Below, piece after piece: positions 20,726 through 29,656 of a DNA stretch of 64,000 nucleotides. The stretch is from assembly GCA_030705955.1 (NCBI GenBank), contig JAUZPL010000001.1, positions 96,821-160,820 of the forward strand. The letters are read 5' to 3'. Each line of letters opens with the position of its first letter. Position 1 is the stretch's first letter. The notes beneath the pieces were generated by a model, which saw only the letters and a program-made list of their open reading frames with translations, did no database searches and had not been told where the DNA came from. A program made the position numbers and the translations under genes. Origin of the DNA: Bacillota bacterium (GTDB lineage: Bacteria; Bacillota; Bacilli; Bacillales; Cytobacillaceae).

Positions 20726-20757
20726 AGCAGCCATCTTAGGCTGCTTTCTTCCTTTTT
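20726..20757 (+). terminator. Intrinsic terminator between ylzJ and spoIIIE
   Basis: Stem AGCAGCC / GGCTGCT with loop ATCTTA and a pyrimidine-rich T tract. It can end the tepA-ylzJ transcript or attenuate the spoIIIE transcript. Confidence 0.75.
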
Positions 20758-20789
20758 GAACTATTAACTATACTCTTTAGGTGATATAA

Positions 20790-23114
20790 ATGGCAAAGAA
20801 AAAGCGCAGGCGAGCAAAAAAAAGAGATATTCAATTAAAAAAAACAGTTCAATATGAACTTACAGCACTTGCTCTATTAAGTTTATCTGTTATTTCAATG
20901 GCTAAGTTAGGAGCAGTAGGAAAGGCAACCGTACTATTTTTTCGATTTTGGATGGGAGAATGGTATATTCTAAGCCTAATTGGGCTGGTAATCTTAAGTG
21001 TCTATTTGATGTGGAAACGATCTATTCCATTTTTATTGCATCCAAAATTAATAGGAACTTATTTTATTGTTTCCTCTATTCTACTTCTCAGTCACGTAAC
21101 ACTCTTTCATCTCCTTTTAAGCGGAGGTAAATTTAAAGACCCAAGCGTTATAAAGAATACTTGGGAAATGTATGTGATGGAGATAAAGGGACAAACAACG
21201 ACAAGTGATTTAGGTGGAGGAATGATTGGGGCCGTCCTTTTTGCTCTGTTTTATTATCTTTTTTCTGAAACAGGGACGAAAATCATTGCCTTTGTTTTTA
21301 TTTTAATTGGAAGTATTTTAATTACAGGAAGATCATTAGGTGATTTCATAGGAAAATTTTTCATAACTGTTTTTGGATTCTCAAAAGATCAATGGGGTGC
21401 CTTTAAGTCTGATATGTCGGATTGGAAACGAAAACAGCAGAAAAATAGGGAAGAAAAAATTACTGAACAACAACAAGAGGAAAATCGAACATCTGAGGTT
21501 ACTTTGCAAGTTCCACTTATAAATAACCATCAGGAAAGAACAGTGCCCGAACCTATTATTTCAAATTTTGCAGATAAAGCATTTACGGAGGAATTGCCGG
21601 CAGTCGTTCAAATAGAAGAAGATGAGAGTGTAATAGTAGAAGAGGACGATCACACTCCACCTATTTCTTTTACTGAAGTTGAGAACGTAGCATATGAACT
21701 TCCACCAATAAAGCTTTTAAAACTTCCTAAAAAAACAGATCAAAGCGGAGAATATGAGCTGATTCACGCAAATGCTGCAAAGCTAGAAAGAACCTTTCAA
21801 AGCTTTGGAGTAAAGGCAAGGGTCACTCAAGTTCATCTAGGACCAGCTGTTACAAAATATGAGGTACATCCGGACGTAGGTGTAAAAGTAAGTAAAATTG
21901 TTAGTTTAAGTGATGATTTAGCATTGGCACTTGCTGCAAGAGATATTCGCATGGAGGCCCCAATTCCTGGAAAATCAGCAATAGGAATTGAGGTTCCAAA
22001 TTCCGAAGTGGCAATGGTTTCACTAAGAGAAGTATTGGAGGCAACGCAAAATGAAAGACCCGATGCCAAGCTCCTTATTGGCCTTGGCAGGGATATTACA
22101 GGAGAAGCAGTCCTAGCAGAATTAAACAAAATGCCCCATTTACTTGTGGCAGGTGCAACCGGTAGCGGTAAGAGTGTATGCATTAATGGGATTATTACAA
22201 GTATCTTAATGAGGGCAAAGCCACATGAAGTAAAATTAATGATGATTGATCCGAAAATGGTTGAATTAAATGTATATAATGGAGTTCCTCACTTGCTTGC
22301 ACCTGTTGTAACAGATGCTAAAAAAGCGTCGCAAGCATTAAAAAAGGTTGTAAGTGAAATGGAACGAAGATATGAATTGTTTTCATATACTGGGACTCGA
22401 AATATTGAAGGATATAATGATCACATAAAAAGACATAATGCAGAGGAAAATGATAAACAGCCTCTCTTGCCTTTTATTGTAGTGATTGTAGATGAGTTAG
22501 CAGATTTAATGATGGTTGCCTCGTCAGATGTGGAAGATTCCATAACAAGGCTAGCACAAATGGCTCGGGCAGCAGGAATACATTTAATTATTGCCACTCA
22601 GAGGCCATCTGTAGACGTTATTACGGGAGTTATTAAAGCAAATATTCCATCCCGTATTGCCTTCGCCGTCTCAAGCTCGACTGATTCAAGAACCATTCTT
22701 GATATGGGAGGAGCAGAGAAATTATTGGGAAGAGGAGATATGCTTTTTTTACCAGTAGGAGAATCAAAGCCAATACGGATTCAAGGTGCGTTTTTATCTG
22801 ATGAAGAGGTGGAGGAAATTGTTGATTTCGTGATTGGACAGCAAAAGGCACAGTACCAGGCTGAAATGATTCCTGATGAGATTGTTGAGGTAAAAGGTGC
22901 AGTTGAGGATGAATTATATGGCGAAGCGGTAGATCTTATCATCGAAATGCAAACTGCTTCAGTATCCATGCTGCAGCGCCGTTTCCGAATTGGATATACA
23001 AGAGCAGCGCGCTTAATTGATGAAATGGAAGCAAGAGGTGTGGTTGGTGCTTATGAAGGCAGCAAGCCGCGTACAGTTCTTATAACAAAGCCTAAAGAAG
23101 AAGCAAGTTCATAA
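20790..23114 (+). CDS. spoIIIE: DNA translocase SpoIIIE (FtsK family)
   Basis: Septal ATP-driven DNA pump that moves the chromosome into the forespore. The 774-residue protein has a basic N-terminus, four predicted membrane segments in residues 20-185, and a charged linker to about 300. The motor domain follows with Walker [13 protein letters not shown] near residue 455 and Walker [13 protein letters not shown]-terminal winged-helix gamma domain ([24 protein letters not shown]) recognises orientation sequences. The ribosome site is TTTAGGTGAT. A terminator lies 60 bp downstream. Confidence 0.97.
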   Translation: MAKKKRRRAKKRDIQLKKTVQYELTALALLSLSVISMAKLGAVGKATVLFFRFWMGEWYILSLIGLVILSVYLMWKRSIPFLLHPKLIGTYFIVSSILLLSHVTLFHLLLSGGKFKDPSVIKNTWEMYVMEIKGQTTTSDLGGGMIGAVLFALFYYLFSETGTKIIAFVFILIGSILITGRSLGDFIGKFFITVFGFSKDQWGAFKSDMSDWKRKQQKNREEKITEQQQEENRTSEVTLQVPLINNHQERTVPEPIISNFADKAFTEELPAVVQIEEDESVIVEEDDHTPPISFTEVENVAYELPPIKLLKLPKKTDQSGEYELIHANAAKLERTFQSFGVKARVTQVHLGPAVTKYEVHPDVGVKVSKIVSLSDDLALALAARDIRMEAPIPGKSAIGIEVPNSEVAMVSLREVLEATQNERPDAKLLIGLGRDITGEAVLAELNKMPHLLVAGATGSGKSVCINGIITSILMRAKPHEVKLMMIDPKMVELNVYNGVPHLLAPVVTDAKKASQALKKVVSEMERRYELFSYTGTRNIEGYNDHIKRHNAEENDKQPLLPFIVVIVDELADLMMVASSDVEDSITRLAQMARAAGIHLIIATQRPSVDVITGVIKANIPSRIAFAVSSSTDSRTILDMGGAEKLLGRGDMLFLPVGESKPIRIQGAFLSDEEVEEIVDFVIGQQKAQYQAEMIPDEIVEVKGAVEDELYGEAVDLIIEMQTASVSMLQRRFRIGYTRAARLIDEMEARGVVGAYEGSKPRTVLITKPKEEASS

Positions 23115-23173
23115 AGTTTACTATTGTACTTTTTTAGAAAAGGATAGTAAGGAAGGCCTATTTAACATATAAT

Positions 23174-23204
23174 AAACCAAGCCGAAATCTAGGCTTGGTT
23201 TTTA
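23174..23204 (+). terminator. Intrinsic terminator after spoIIIE
   Basis: A 10-bp perfect stem AAACCAAGCC / GGCTTGGTTT with loop GAAATCTA. Confidence 0.85.
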
Positions 23205-23234
23205 CTTTTACCAAATGATAAAAGTGCTATACTA

Positions 23235-23249
23235 TTGAAAACGCTTTAC
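23235..23249 (+). promoter_or_regulatory. Weak cre-like site upstream of the GntR gene
   Basis: TGAAAACGCTTTACA resembles a CcpA-binding cre with one extra base. It lies about 170 bp before the likely -10 of the GntR gene. The rest of the 370-bp gap is AT-rich with no visible gene. Confidence 0.2.
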
Positions 23250-23404
23250 AATTAATGTAGTACAAACCAAATATTGAAAAAAACACCTTCCATATTTTGA
23301 TATATCCTATCAAAATCCTTATCTTTTAACTGTTTTTTACAAAAAATTCCCCACAGTACTTTTTTTAAAAATGACGAATTTCTATTTATTTATCGCCAAA
23401 AAAG

Positions 23405-23413
23405 TGTTATAGT
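23405..23413 (+). promoter_or_regulatory. Extended -10 promoter of the GntR gene
   Basis: TGTTATAGT reads as TGn-TATAGT; the -35 is weak (TTTATT). The predicted transcription start near 23420 is about 20 bp before the palindrome at 23439. Confidence 0.35.
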
Positions 23414-23438
23414 ATTTTCGATTAGTAGGAATGATTAT

Positions 23439-23456
23439 ACATCAGATGTCTGATGT
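23439..23456 (+). promoter_or_regulatory. Perfect inverted repeat, likely GntR operator
   Basis: ACATCAGA-TG-TCTGATGT: two perfect 8-bp arms with a 2-bp centre, 29 bp before the GntR start codon. Length and symmetry suit a dimeric GntR-family repressor, so autoregulation is likely. No second copy was found in front of nupN. Confidence 0.6.
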
Positions 23457-23484
23457 CTTAGGAAAAAAGGCTGGAGGAACCTGC

Positions 23485-24210
23485 ATGTCAATTAAGTCAG
23501 ATAACCGACATCTCTACTTACAGGTAATCGATCGGTTAAAGCAAGATATTGAAGATGGAGTGTATAAAGAAAAAGAAAAATTACCTTCTGAATTTGATCT
23601 TGCTAAACATCTGGGTGTAAGCAGGGCAACACTTCGAGAAGCACTACGCATTCTGGAAGAGGAGAACGTCATAATTCGCCGCCATGGTGTCGGGACATTC
23701 GTTAATGCCAAGCCACTGTTTACATCAGGGATTGAAAACCTTAACAGTGTAACAAATATGATTAAACAGGCTGGCATGAAGCCGGGGACTATTTTTCTAA
23801 GCTCAACGACACAAGGGCCTACCGAAGAAGATATTCGCCGTTTCACATGTTCTCATAATGAGGATATTGTCGTGATTGAAAGGGTTAGAACCGCAAATGG
23901 GGAGCCGGTTGTCTACTGTATTGACAAAGTCCCTGAACATATAATGCCGAAAACATTCTCACATGATGAAGAGTCATTCTTCAATATCTTAGAAGAAGAA
24001 TCAAACCGGAGAATTACATACGCGGTTGCACAAATAGAACCCCTTGGATACCACGAGAAGATTTCCCCAATATTGGAATGTGAGCCAGAAACTGCATTGT
24101 TGGTTTTAAAGCAAATGCATTTTGATGAAACGGATGAACCAATTCTTTTTTCGGTAAACTATTTTAAGGCAGATAAGTTTAGTTTCCAGGTACTGCGGAA
24201 AAGAGTTTAA
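23485..24210 (+). CDS. nupR: GntR/HutC-family regulator (YmfC/NupR-like)
   Basis: A 241-residue GntR regulator. The N-terminal winged helix contains [38 protein letters not shown] (residues ~18-60) and the UTRA ligand domain fills the rest. ATG at 23485 follows GGAGGAACCTGC; the upstream in-frame ATG at 23431 would place the operator palindrome inside the gene. By position it matches B. subtilis YmfC, considered a regulator of nucleoside uptake genes. nupN starts 87 bp downstream on the same strand, so it probably controls that operon. Confidence 0.88.
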   Translation: MSIKSDNRHLYLQVIDRLKQDIEDGVYKEKEKLPSEFDLAKHLGVSRATLREALRILEEENVIIRRHGVGTFVNAKPLFTSGIENLNSVTNMIKQAGMKPGTIFLSSTTQGPTEEDIRRFTCSHNEDIVVIERVRTANGEPVVYCIDKVPEHIMPKTFSHDEESFFNILEEESNRRITYAVAQIEPLGYHEKISPILECEPETALLVLKQMHFDETDEPILFSVNYFKADKFSFQVLRKRV

Positions 24211-24297
24211 CTTTTAAAGCTGTTTGGAAATAATCGGTTCTGCCGGTCTATTTGATTTCTACTAAATCAAACAATAACTTAAGGGGGTACAAATACC

Positions 24298-25407
24298 TTG
24301 AAAAAGCGTAAATTAGGATTGGCGCTATCATTAGTACTTGCAGCAGGTACATTACTTGGTGCTTGTGGAAAAACAACTGATAACAACAATGCAACTAACA
24401 AAGGTACAAAAAATGCAAAACCATCATTTACAGTTGGTATGGTTACAGATGTTGGCGGTATCGATGACAAATCCTTTAACCAATCTGCTTGGAAAGGTCT
24501 TCAAGAGTTTGGTGCGGATAACAACATGCAAAAAGGTACTAAAGGATTTGATTACCTTCAATCCCAATCCGATGCTGACTATTCAACCAACTTAAATACC
24601 CTTTCTCGTCAGGGCTTTAGTTTAGTATATGGTATTGGATTTATGATGCAGCAAGCTGTAGATGATATTGCAAAACAACAAACAAAAACTAAATTTGCAA
24701 TCATTGACGCAGAGGTTAAAGAACCAAACGTAGCAAGCGTTCTATTTAAAGAGAACGAAGGTTCATTCCTAGCAGGTGTTGTTGCTGGTATGGTAACAAA
24801 AACAAATAAAATTGGATTTATCGGTGGTATGGAAAGTGCTGTAATTGAGCGCTTTGAAGCTGGATTCCGTGCTGGTGTTCAAGCTGCTAATCCTAAAGCA
24901 ACTGTTGATGTTCAATATGCTGCAAGCTTTACAAGTGCTGAAAAAGGGCAAGCGATCGCTTCTAAAATGTATTCATCTGGTGAGGATGTAATTTTTGCTG
25001 CTGCTGGTGGAACTGGTACTGGAATGTTTAAAGAAGCTCGTGATCGTAAGGCAAAAGATCCTTCAAAAGACTTCTGGACAATCGGGGTTGACTCTGACCA
25101 AACTGCTGAAGGTGTTGTAACAGCTGGCGGTAAGCAAGTAAACGTTGTTTTGACTTCTTCAATGAAACGTGTTGATAATGCTGTAAAAGACATTTCAACA
25201 AAAGCTATGAAAGGTAACTTCCCTGGCGGTCAAACAACTACTTATGGATTAGCAGAAGATGGCGTAGGCTTAGCTCCACTTAATGATGGAATGCCTAACA
25301 AAGATGCTATTCAAAAAGCTGTAAGTGATTGGCAGGATAAAATTAAGTCTGGTTCTGTAAAAGTTCCTGCAACTCGTGCAGAATTAAAAACTTTCTCAGC
25401 TAAATAA
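24298..25407 (+). CDS. nupN: BmpA-family nucleoside-binding lipoprotein
   Basis: The extracellular solute-binding subunit of a nucleoside ABC importer. The 369-residue protein has a lipoprotein signal with lipobox LLGAC (Cys23), a low-complexity Asn/Thr/Lys spacer, then the BMP domain (VGMVTDVGGIDDKSFNQSAWKGL). TTG start after TAAGGGGGTAC. Homologs bind guanosine and other purine nucleosides. A perfect 13-bp hairpin follows, likely setting excess binding protein over the ABC subunits. Confidence 0.95.
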   Translation: MKKRKLGLALSLVLAAGTLLGACGKTTDNNNATNKGTKNAKPSFTVGMVTDVGGIDDKSFNQSAWKGLQEFGADNNMQKGTKGFDYLQSQSDADYSTNLNTLSRQGFSLVYGIGFMMQQAVDDIAKQQTKTKFAIIDAEVKEPNVASVLFKENEGSFLAGVVAGMVTKTNKIGFIGGMESAVIERFEAGFRAGVQAANPKATVDVQYAASFTSAEKGQAIASKMYSSGEDVIFAAAGGTGTGMFKEARDRKAKDPSKDFWTIGVDSDQTAEGVVTAGGKQVNVVLTSSMKRVDNAVKDISTKAMKGNFPGGQTTTYGLAEDGVGLAPLNDGMPNKDAIQKAVSDWQDKIKSGSVKVPATRAELKTFSAK

Positions 25408-25423
25408 TTAATATAGTTAATGA

Positions 25424-25465
25424 GGAATAAGTGGGCTTATTTCCTGCCCACTTATTCCTTCTTTA
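25424..25465 (+). terminator. Hairpin between nupN and nupO
   Basis: A perfect 13-bp stem GGAATAAGTGGGC / GCCCACTTATTCC with a 9-nt loop, followed by TTCTTT. It can act as a partial terminator or as a 3'-stabilising stem for nupN mRNA. Confidence 0.7.
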
Positions 25466-25616
25466 GATAAAAACCTAAATGAAAAGCAGAAGTTCATTCT
25501 ACTTTTCACTTAAGTTTTTAGTGGGGAGGAATTCCCTGTTTTTTTAAAACATCAAAGGTCTGACCTCTTACTACTAATGATCACTTCTTTTACCTTATTA
25601 CAAGGAGCGAGAAAAA

Positions 25617-27152
25617 ATGGAATATGTAATTGAGATGCTCAACATTCGTAAAGAATTTAATGGATTCGTTGCGAATGATAACATTACCCTTCAAGTGAAA
25701 AAAGGGGAAATTCATGCATTGCTCGGTGAAAACGGAGCAGGGAAATCAACATTGATGAATGTTCTTTTTGGACTGTATCAACCAGAACAAGGGGAAATTC
25801 GGGTTAAAGAGAAGCCGGTTAAAATTTCAAACCCTAATATTGCAAATGACCTCGGAATAGGGATGGTTCACCAGCACTTTATGCTTGTAGACGTTTTTAC
25901 CGTTACCGAAAATATTATTTTAGGTAAAGAAATCACATCGGCTGGTAGAATTGATTTGAAGAAAGCAGAACGTGAAGTACGTGAAATTTCTGAACGTTAT
26001 GGCTTAGCGGTTGATCCAAAGGCTAAAATTTCTGATATATCTGTTGGTATGCAGCAACGTGTTGAAATTTTAAAGACTCTCTATCGTGGAGCGGAAATTT
26101 TAATTTTTGACGAGCCTACTGCTGTTCTTACACCACAGGAAATAAAAGAATTAATTCAAATTATGAAAACGCTTATAAAAGAAGGCAAGTCCATTATCCT
26201 TATTACGCACAAATTGAAAGAAATTATGGAAGTTGCTGATCGTTGTACTGTTATTCGAAAAGGTCAGGGAATTGGAACGGTAAACGTAAGTGAAACCAAC
26301 CAAAATGAACTTGCGAGTTTAATGGTAGGTCGTCAAGTGGTTTTTAAAACTGAAAAGATTCCAAGTAATCCTAAAGAAGAGGTTCTTAAGATTGAGAATT
26401 TAGTTGTAAAAGATTCTCGTGGTATTACGGCAGTTAACGGACTTGATTTAACCGTAAGAGCCGGGGAAATTGTTGGAATTGCTGGGGTAGATGGAAATGG
26501 GCAATCAGAGTTTATCGAGGCTATCACTGGTTTGAGAAAATCAGAGCATGGGAGTGTAAAGGTCCGTGGTAAAGAACTGTTGGGTCTAAATCCAAGAAAG
26601 ATTAATGAATCTGGTGTAGGCCATATTCCGCAGGATCGACACAAACATGGATTGGTGCTAAATTATCCAATTGGCGAAAATATGGTTTTACAAACATACT
26701 ATAAGAAGCCTTTGTCGAAAAATGGTATTTTAAATTTTAAAGAGATTTACAATAAGGCAAGGAAATTAATTTCTGAGTTTGACGTACGTACACCAAGTGA
26801 ATTTACTCTTGCTCGTGCTCTTTCAGGAGGAAATCAGCAAAAAGCGATTATTGGTCGTGAAGTGGACAGAAATCCTGATTTACTAATTGCTGCACAACCA
26901 ACACGTGGTCTGGATGTAGGTGCTATTGAGTTTATTCACAAACGCCTAATTGAACAACGAGATAATGGTAAGGCAGTTTTACTAGTTTCTTTTGAACTAG
27001 ATGAAATTATGAATGTCAGTGATCGAATCGCTGTTATTTTTGAAGGAAGAATCGTGGCAGTTGTCGATCCTAAAGATACGACTGAACAAGAACTTGGTTT
27101 ATTAATGGCTGGATCAAGTAGGAAGGAAGCGGGGGAAAGTACTCATGTCTAA
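25617..27152 (+). CDS. nupO: Nucleoside ABC importer ATPase
   Basis: A tandem two-domain ABC ATPase of the sugar/nucleoside class (511 residues). NBD1 has Walker A GENGAGKST, signature ISVGMQQRVEI and Walker B LIFDEPTAVL. NBD2 has a modified Walker A region (GVDGNGQSEF), signature LSGGNQQKAIIGRE and a degenerate Walker B LLIAAQPTRGLD lacking the usual Asp-Glu. This asymmetry is normal for the family. ATG after AAGGAGCGAG. It overlaps nupP by 8 bp. Confidence 0.95.
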   Translation: MEYVIEMLNIRKEFNGFVANDNITLQVKKGEIHALLGENGAGKSTLMNVLFGLYQPEQGEIRVKEKPVKISNPNIANDLGIGMVHQHFMLVDVFTVTENIILGKEITSAGRIDLKKAEREVREISERYGLAVDPKAKISDISVGMQQRVEILKTLYRGAEILIFDEPTAVLTPQEIKELIQIMKTLIKEGKSIILITHKLKEIMEVADRCTVIRKGQGIGTVNVSETNQNELASLMVGRQVVFKTEKIPSNPKEEVLKIENLVVKDSRGITAVNGLDLTVRAGEIVGIAGVDGNGQSEFIEAITGLRKSEHGSVKVRGKELLGLNPRKINESGVGHIPQDRHKHGLVLNYPIGENMVLQTYYKKPLSKNGILNFKEIYNKARKLISEFDVRTPSEFTLARALSGGNQQKAIIGREVDRNPDLLIAAQPTRGLDVGAIEFIHKRLIEQRDNGKAVLLVSFELDEIMNVSDRIAVIFEGRIVAVVDPKDTTEQELGLLMAGSSRKEAGESTHV

Positions 27153-28191
27153 ACGCTTGCGAAATATTTTAGTACCCATTATCGCAATATTATTGGGTAT
27201 TATCGTAGGAACAATTATTATGGTTGCAAGTGGCTATGATGCAGTGGCTGCGTACACAGCATTATGGAATGGAGCATTTGGAAATATTTATTATACTGGG
27301 GAAGTAGTTAGACAGGTTACCCCGTACATTTTAGCAGGTTTAGCTGTTGCATTTGCTTTCCGAGTTGGACTCTTCAATATCGGTGTAGAAGGTCAATTTA
27401 TGGTCGGCTGGCTGGCATCTGTTTGGGTAGGTCTAGCATTTCACCTTCCAAAGTTTATTCATTTGCCGCTTGCTATTTTAGCTTCGATTATTGCAGGAGC
27501 ACTCTGGGCATTTATTCCGGGTTTATTGAAAGCTCGCTTTCGTATCCATGAGGTAATTGTCACGATTATGATGAACTATGTTGCATTATATGTTACAAAC
27601 TACATTATTCAACATGTCATTACTAATAATGCAGATAGAACACCAAGTATTCCAGATAGTGCATCCCTCCGTTCACCTTGGCTTGCTAGTATTACAGACT
27701 TTTCCCGTTTGCACTGGGGTATTGTATTAGCTATTATATGTTGCTTTATTATGTGGTTCTTATTGGAAAAGACTACAAGAGGGTTTGAATTGCGAGCTGT
27801 TGGTTTTAACCAGCATGCCGCTCACTATGCAGGAATGAGTGTTAATAAGAATATTATACTGTCTATGGTTATTTCTGGGGCATTTGCGGGTTTGGCAGGT
27901 GCAATGGAAGGGTTAGGTACCTTTGGTTATGTTGCAACGAAAGCAGCTTTCACGGGAGTAGGTTTTAACGGCATAGCTGTAGCCTTACTTGGTGCAAACA
28001 CAGCACTCGGGGTATTCTTTGCTGCATTATTGTTTGGTGCATTAGAGGTTGGTGCACTCAATATGCCTTTGGCTGCAGGAGTACCAAACGAACTAGTAGA
28101 CATTATTATTGCATTGATCGTTTTCTTTGTTGCATCAAGTTATCTCATTCGCTGGTTTATTGAACGCATCAGTAAAAAGGGGGTGAAGTAA
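27145..28191 (+). CDS. nupP: Nucleoside ABC importer permease 1
   Basis: A 348-residue BPD_transp_2-type permease with about eight to nine hydrophobic segments. The conserved AFRVGLFNIGVEGQFMVGWL and GAFAGLAGAMEGLG stretches identify the nucleoside/sugar class. It overlaps nupO by 8 bp and abuts nupQ without a gap, so the complex is made from one mRNA. Confidence 0.95.
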   Translation: MSKRLRNILVPIIAILLGIIVGTIIMVASGYDAVAAYTALWNGAFGNIYYTGEVVRQVTPYILAGLAVAFAFRVGLFNIGVEGQFMVGWLASVWVGLAFHLPKFIHLPLAILASIIAGALWAFIPGLLKARFRIHEVIVTIMMNYVALYVTNYIIQHVITNNADRTPSIPDSASLRSPWLASITDFSRLHWGIVLAIICCFIMWFLLEKTTRGFELRAVGFNQHAAHYAGMSVNKNIILSMVISGAFAGLAGAMEGLGTFGYVATKAAFTGVGFNGIAVALLGANTALGVFFAALLFGALEVGALNMPLAAGVPNELVDIIIALIVFFVASSYLIRWFIERISKKGVK

Positions 28192-29151
28192 GTGAGTTTT
28201 ATGGAAGTTTTAATGATTATTATTCCATCAACATTGTTATGGGCAGCTCCACTTGTTTTCACTGCTTTAGGGGGAGTTTTCTCCGAAAGATCTGGTGTTG
28301 TAAATATTGGTTTAGAGGGACTAATGTGGATTGGAGCCTTTAGTTCAATTGTTTTCAATCTTACATTCGTTCATGTATTTGGAAACTGGACTCCTTGGAT
28401 CTCCTTACTTGCGGCCATGGTTGCAGGTGGATTATTCGCTATTCTCCATGCAGTTGCTTCCATTACATTCCGTGCTGACCATACAGTTTCCGGTGTAGCC
28501 ATTAATCTATTAGCATCAGGAATTACCTTATTCCTTGTAAAGTATATATATGGTAAAGGTGAAACGGATATTATTCAAAAAGGATTTAGTAAAATTGATA
28601 TACCCGTTCTGAAGGACATTCCGGTCATCGGTAAATTGTTCTTTCAAGATACGTATTGGACATCTTACCTTGCAATAGTAGTTGCTTTTATTGCTTGGTA
28701 TATTATTTATAAAACTCCATTTGGCTTACGACTTCGCTCATGTGGTGAGCATCCAATGGCAGCTGATACAATGGGAATTAACGTTACAAAAATGCGCTAT
28801 TTAGGTGTTATCATTTCCGGAATGCTTGGTGGAATTGGTGGTGGGGTATACGCTGAAGCCATTTCATCCAACTTTAGCCATGCTACGATTAGCGGCCAAG
28901 GCTTTATGGCACTTGCAGCCATGATATTCGGCAAATGGCATCCACTAGGAGCAATGGGTGCAGCTATATTCTTTGGATTTGCACAAAGTATTAGTATTAT
29001 TGGCTCCAGCTTACCACTTTTAAAGAATATACCAGATGTATATCTCTTAATCGCTCCATATGTCCTAACCATCCTAGCACTAACAGGATTTATCGGCCGT
29101 GCCGAAGCACCTAAAGCTGATGGGGTACATTATATTAAAGGAAGCAGATAA
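28192..29151 (+). CDS. nupQ: Nucleoside ABC importer permease 2
   Basis: A 319-residue permease paralogous to nupP. It has the family signature GVFSERSGVVNIGLEGLMWIGAF and a conserved GINVTKMRYLGVIISGMLGGIGGG region. GTG start directly after the nupP stop, with ribosome site GGGGGTGAAG inside nupP. The stop codon TAA shares its last base with the start of a 148-bp tandem repeat. Confidence 0.95.
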   Translation: MSFMEVLMIIIPSTLLWAAPLVFTALGGVFSERSGVVNIGLEGLMWIGAFSSIVFNLTFVHVFGNWTPWISLLAAMVAGGLFAILHAVASITFRADHTVSGVAINLLASGITLFLVKYIYGKGETDIIQKGFSKIDIPVLKDIPVIGKLFFQDTYWTSYLAIVVAFIAWYIIYKTPFGLRLRSCGEHPMAADTMGINVTKMRYLGVIISGMLGGIGGGVYAEAISSNFSHATISGQGFMALAAMIFGKWHPLGAMGAAIFFGFAQSISIIGSSLPLLKNIPDVYLLIAPYVLTILALTGFIGRAEAPKADGVHYIKGSR

Positions 29152-29476
29152 CAAGAAAAGCGGAAACGCCCGTTTAGCGACGTATGGACTGGACCGCCCC
29201 GTATGAGATAAAGGAAACACGAAGAGCACAAGCAAATCGATGTTGACTTATCGTAAGGAGGGGAGGGAAGTACACTAGTCGCTGGGCGTTGTAACTAGAC
29301 AAGAAAAGCGGAAACGACCGTTTAGCGACGTATGGACTGGACCGCCCCGTATGAGATAAAGGAAACACGAAGAGCGCAAGCGAATCGATGTTGACTTATC
29401 GTAAGGAGGGGAGGGAAGTACACTAGTCGCTGGGCGTTGTAGCTAGACAAGAAAAGCGGAAACGGCCGCTTGCTAA
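29151..29476 (+). repeat. Tandem 148-bp repeat: two full units and a truncated third
   Basis: Unit 1 is 29151-29298, unit 2 is 29299-29446, and a third starts at 29447 with ACAAGAAAAGCGGAAACGGC before diverging. The two full units differ at about four positions. Each has inverted ends: AACGCCC(gttt)AGCGAC on the left and GTCGCTGGGCGTT on the right. No convincing coding frame. It fills the 5' two-thirds of the nupQ–ymfF gap and resembles short interspersed repeats of Bacillaceae. Confidence 0.9.
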
Positions 29477-29496
29477 TTATTCATAAATAAATGTTT

Positions 29497-29530
29497 AAGG
29501 GCCTGGCCATTATGGTCTCGGCCCTTTATT
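29497..29530 (+). terminator. Intrinsic terminator downstream of the nup operon
   Basis: Outer stem AAGGGCC / GGCCCTT with inner pairing GGCCAT / ATGGTC, followed by TATTT. It probably ends the nup transcript after the repeats. Confidence 0.7.
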
Positions 29531-29656
29531 TGCTTCATATTATAATATTCTGTAAAGTTATAGTAAGAATAGGTTTTTTTTACGTGGATATGATATAAAA
29601 TAACGGCATCAGTGCTTACATATTGTCATTTTTTTGTTGAAAGAAGGAGGATGAAA

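Noticed and set aside
24250..24272. Inverted repeat TTTGATTT / AAATCAAA before nupN as a second GntR operator
   Set aside because: It does not resemble the ACATCAGA palindrome and is AT-rich enough to arise by chance.
29174..29368. Minus-strand open frame across the 148-bp repeat
   Set aside because: It spans two repeat units, has no ribosome site and no protein-like pattern; a by-product of the repeat.
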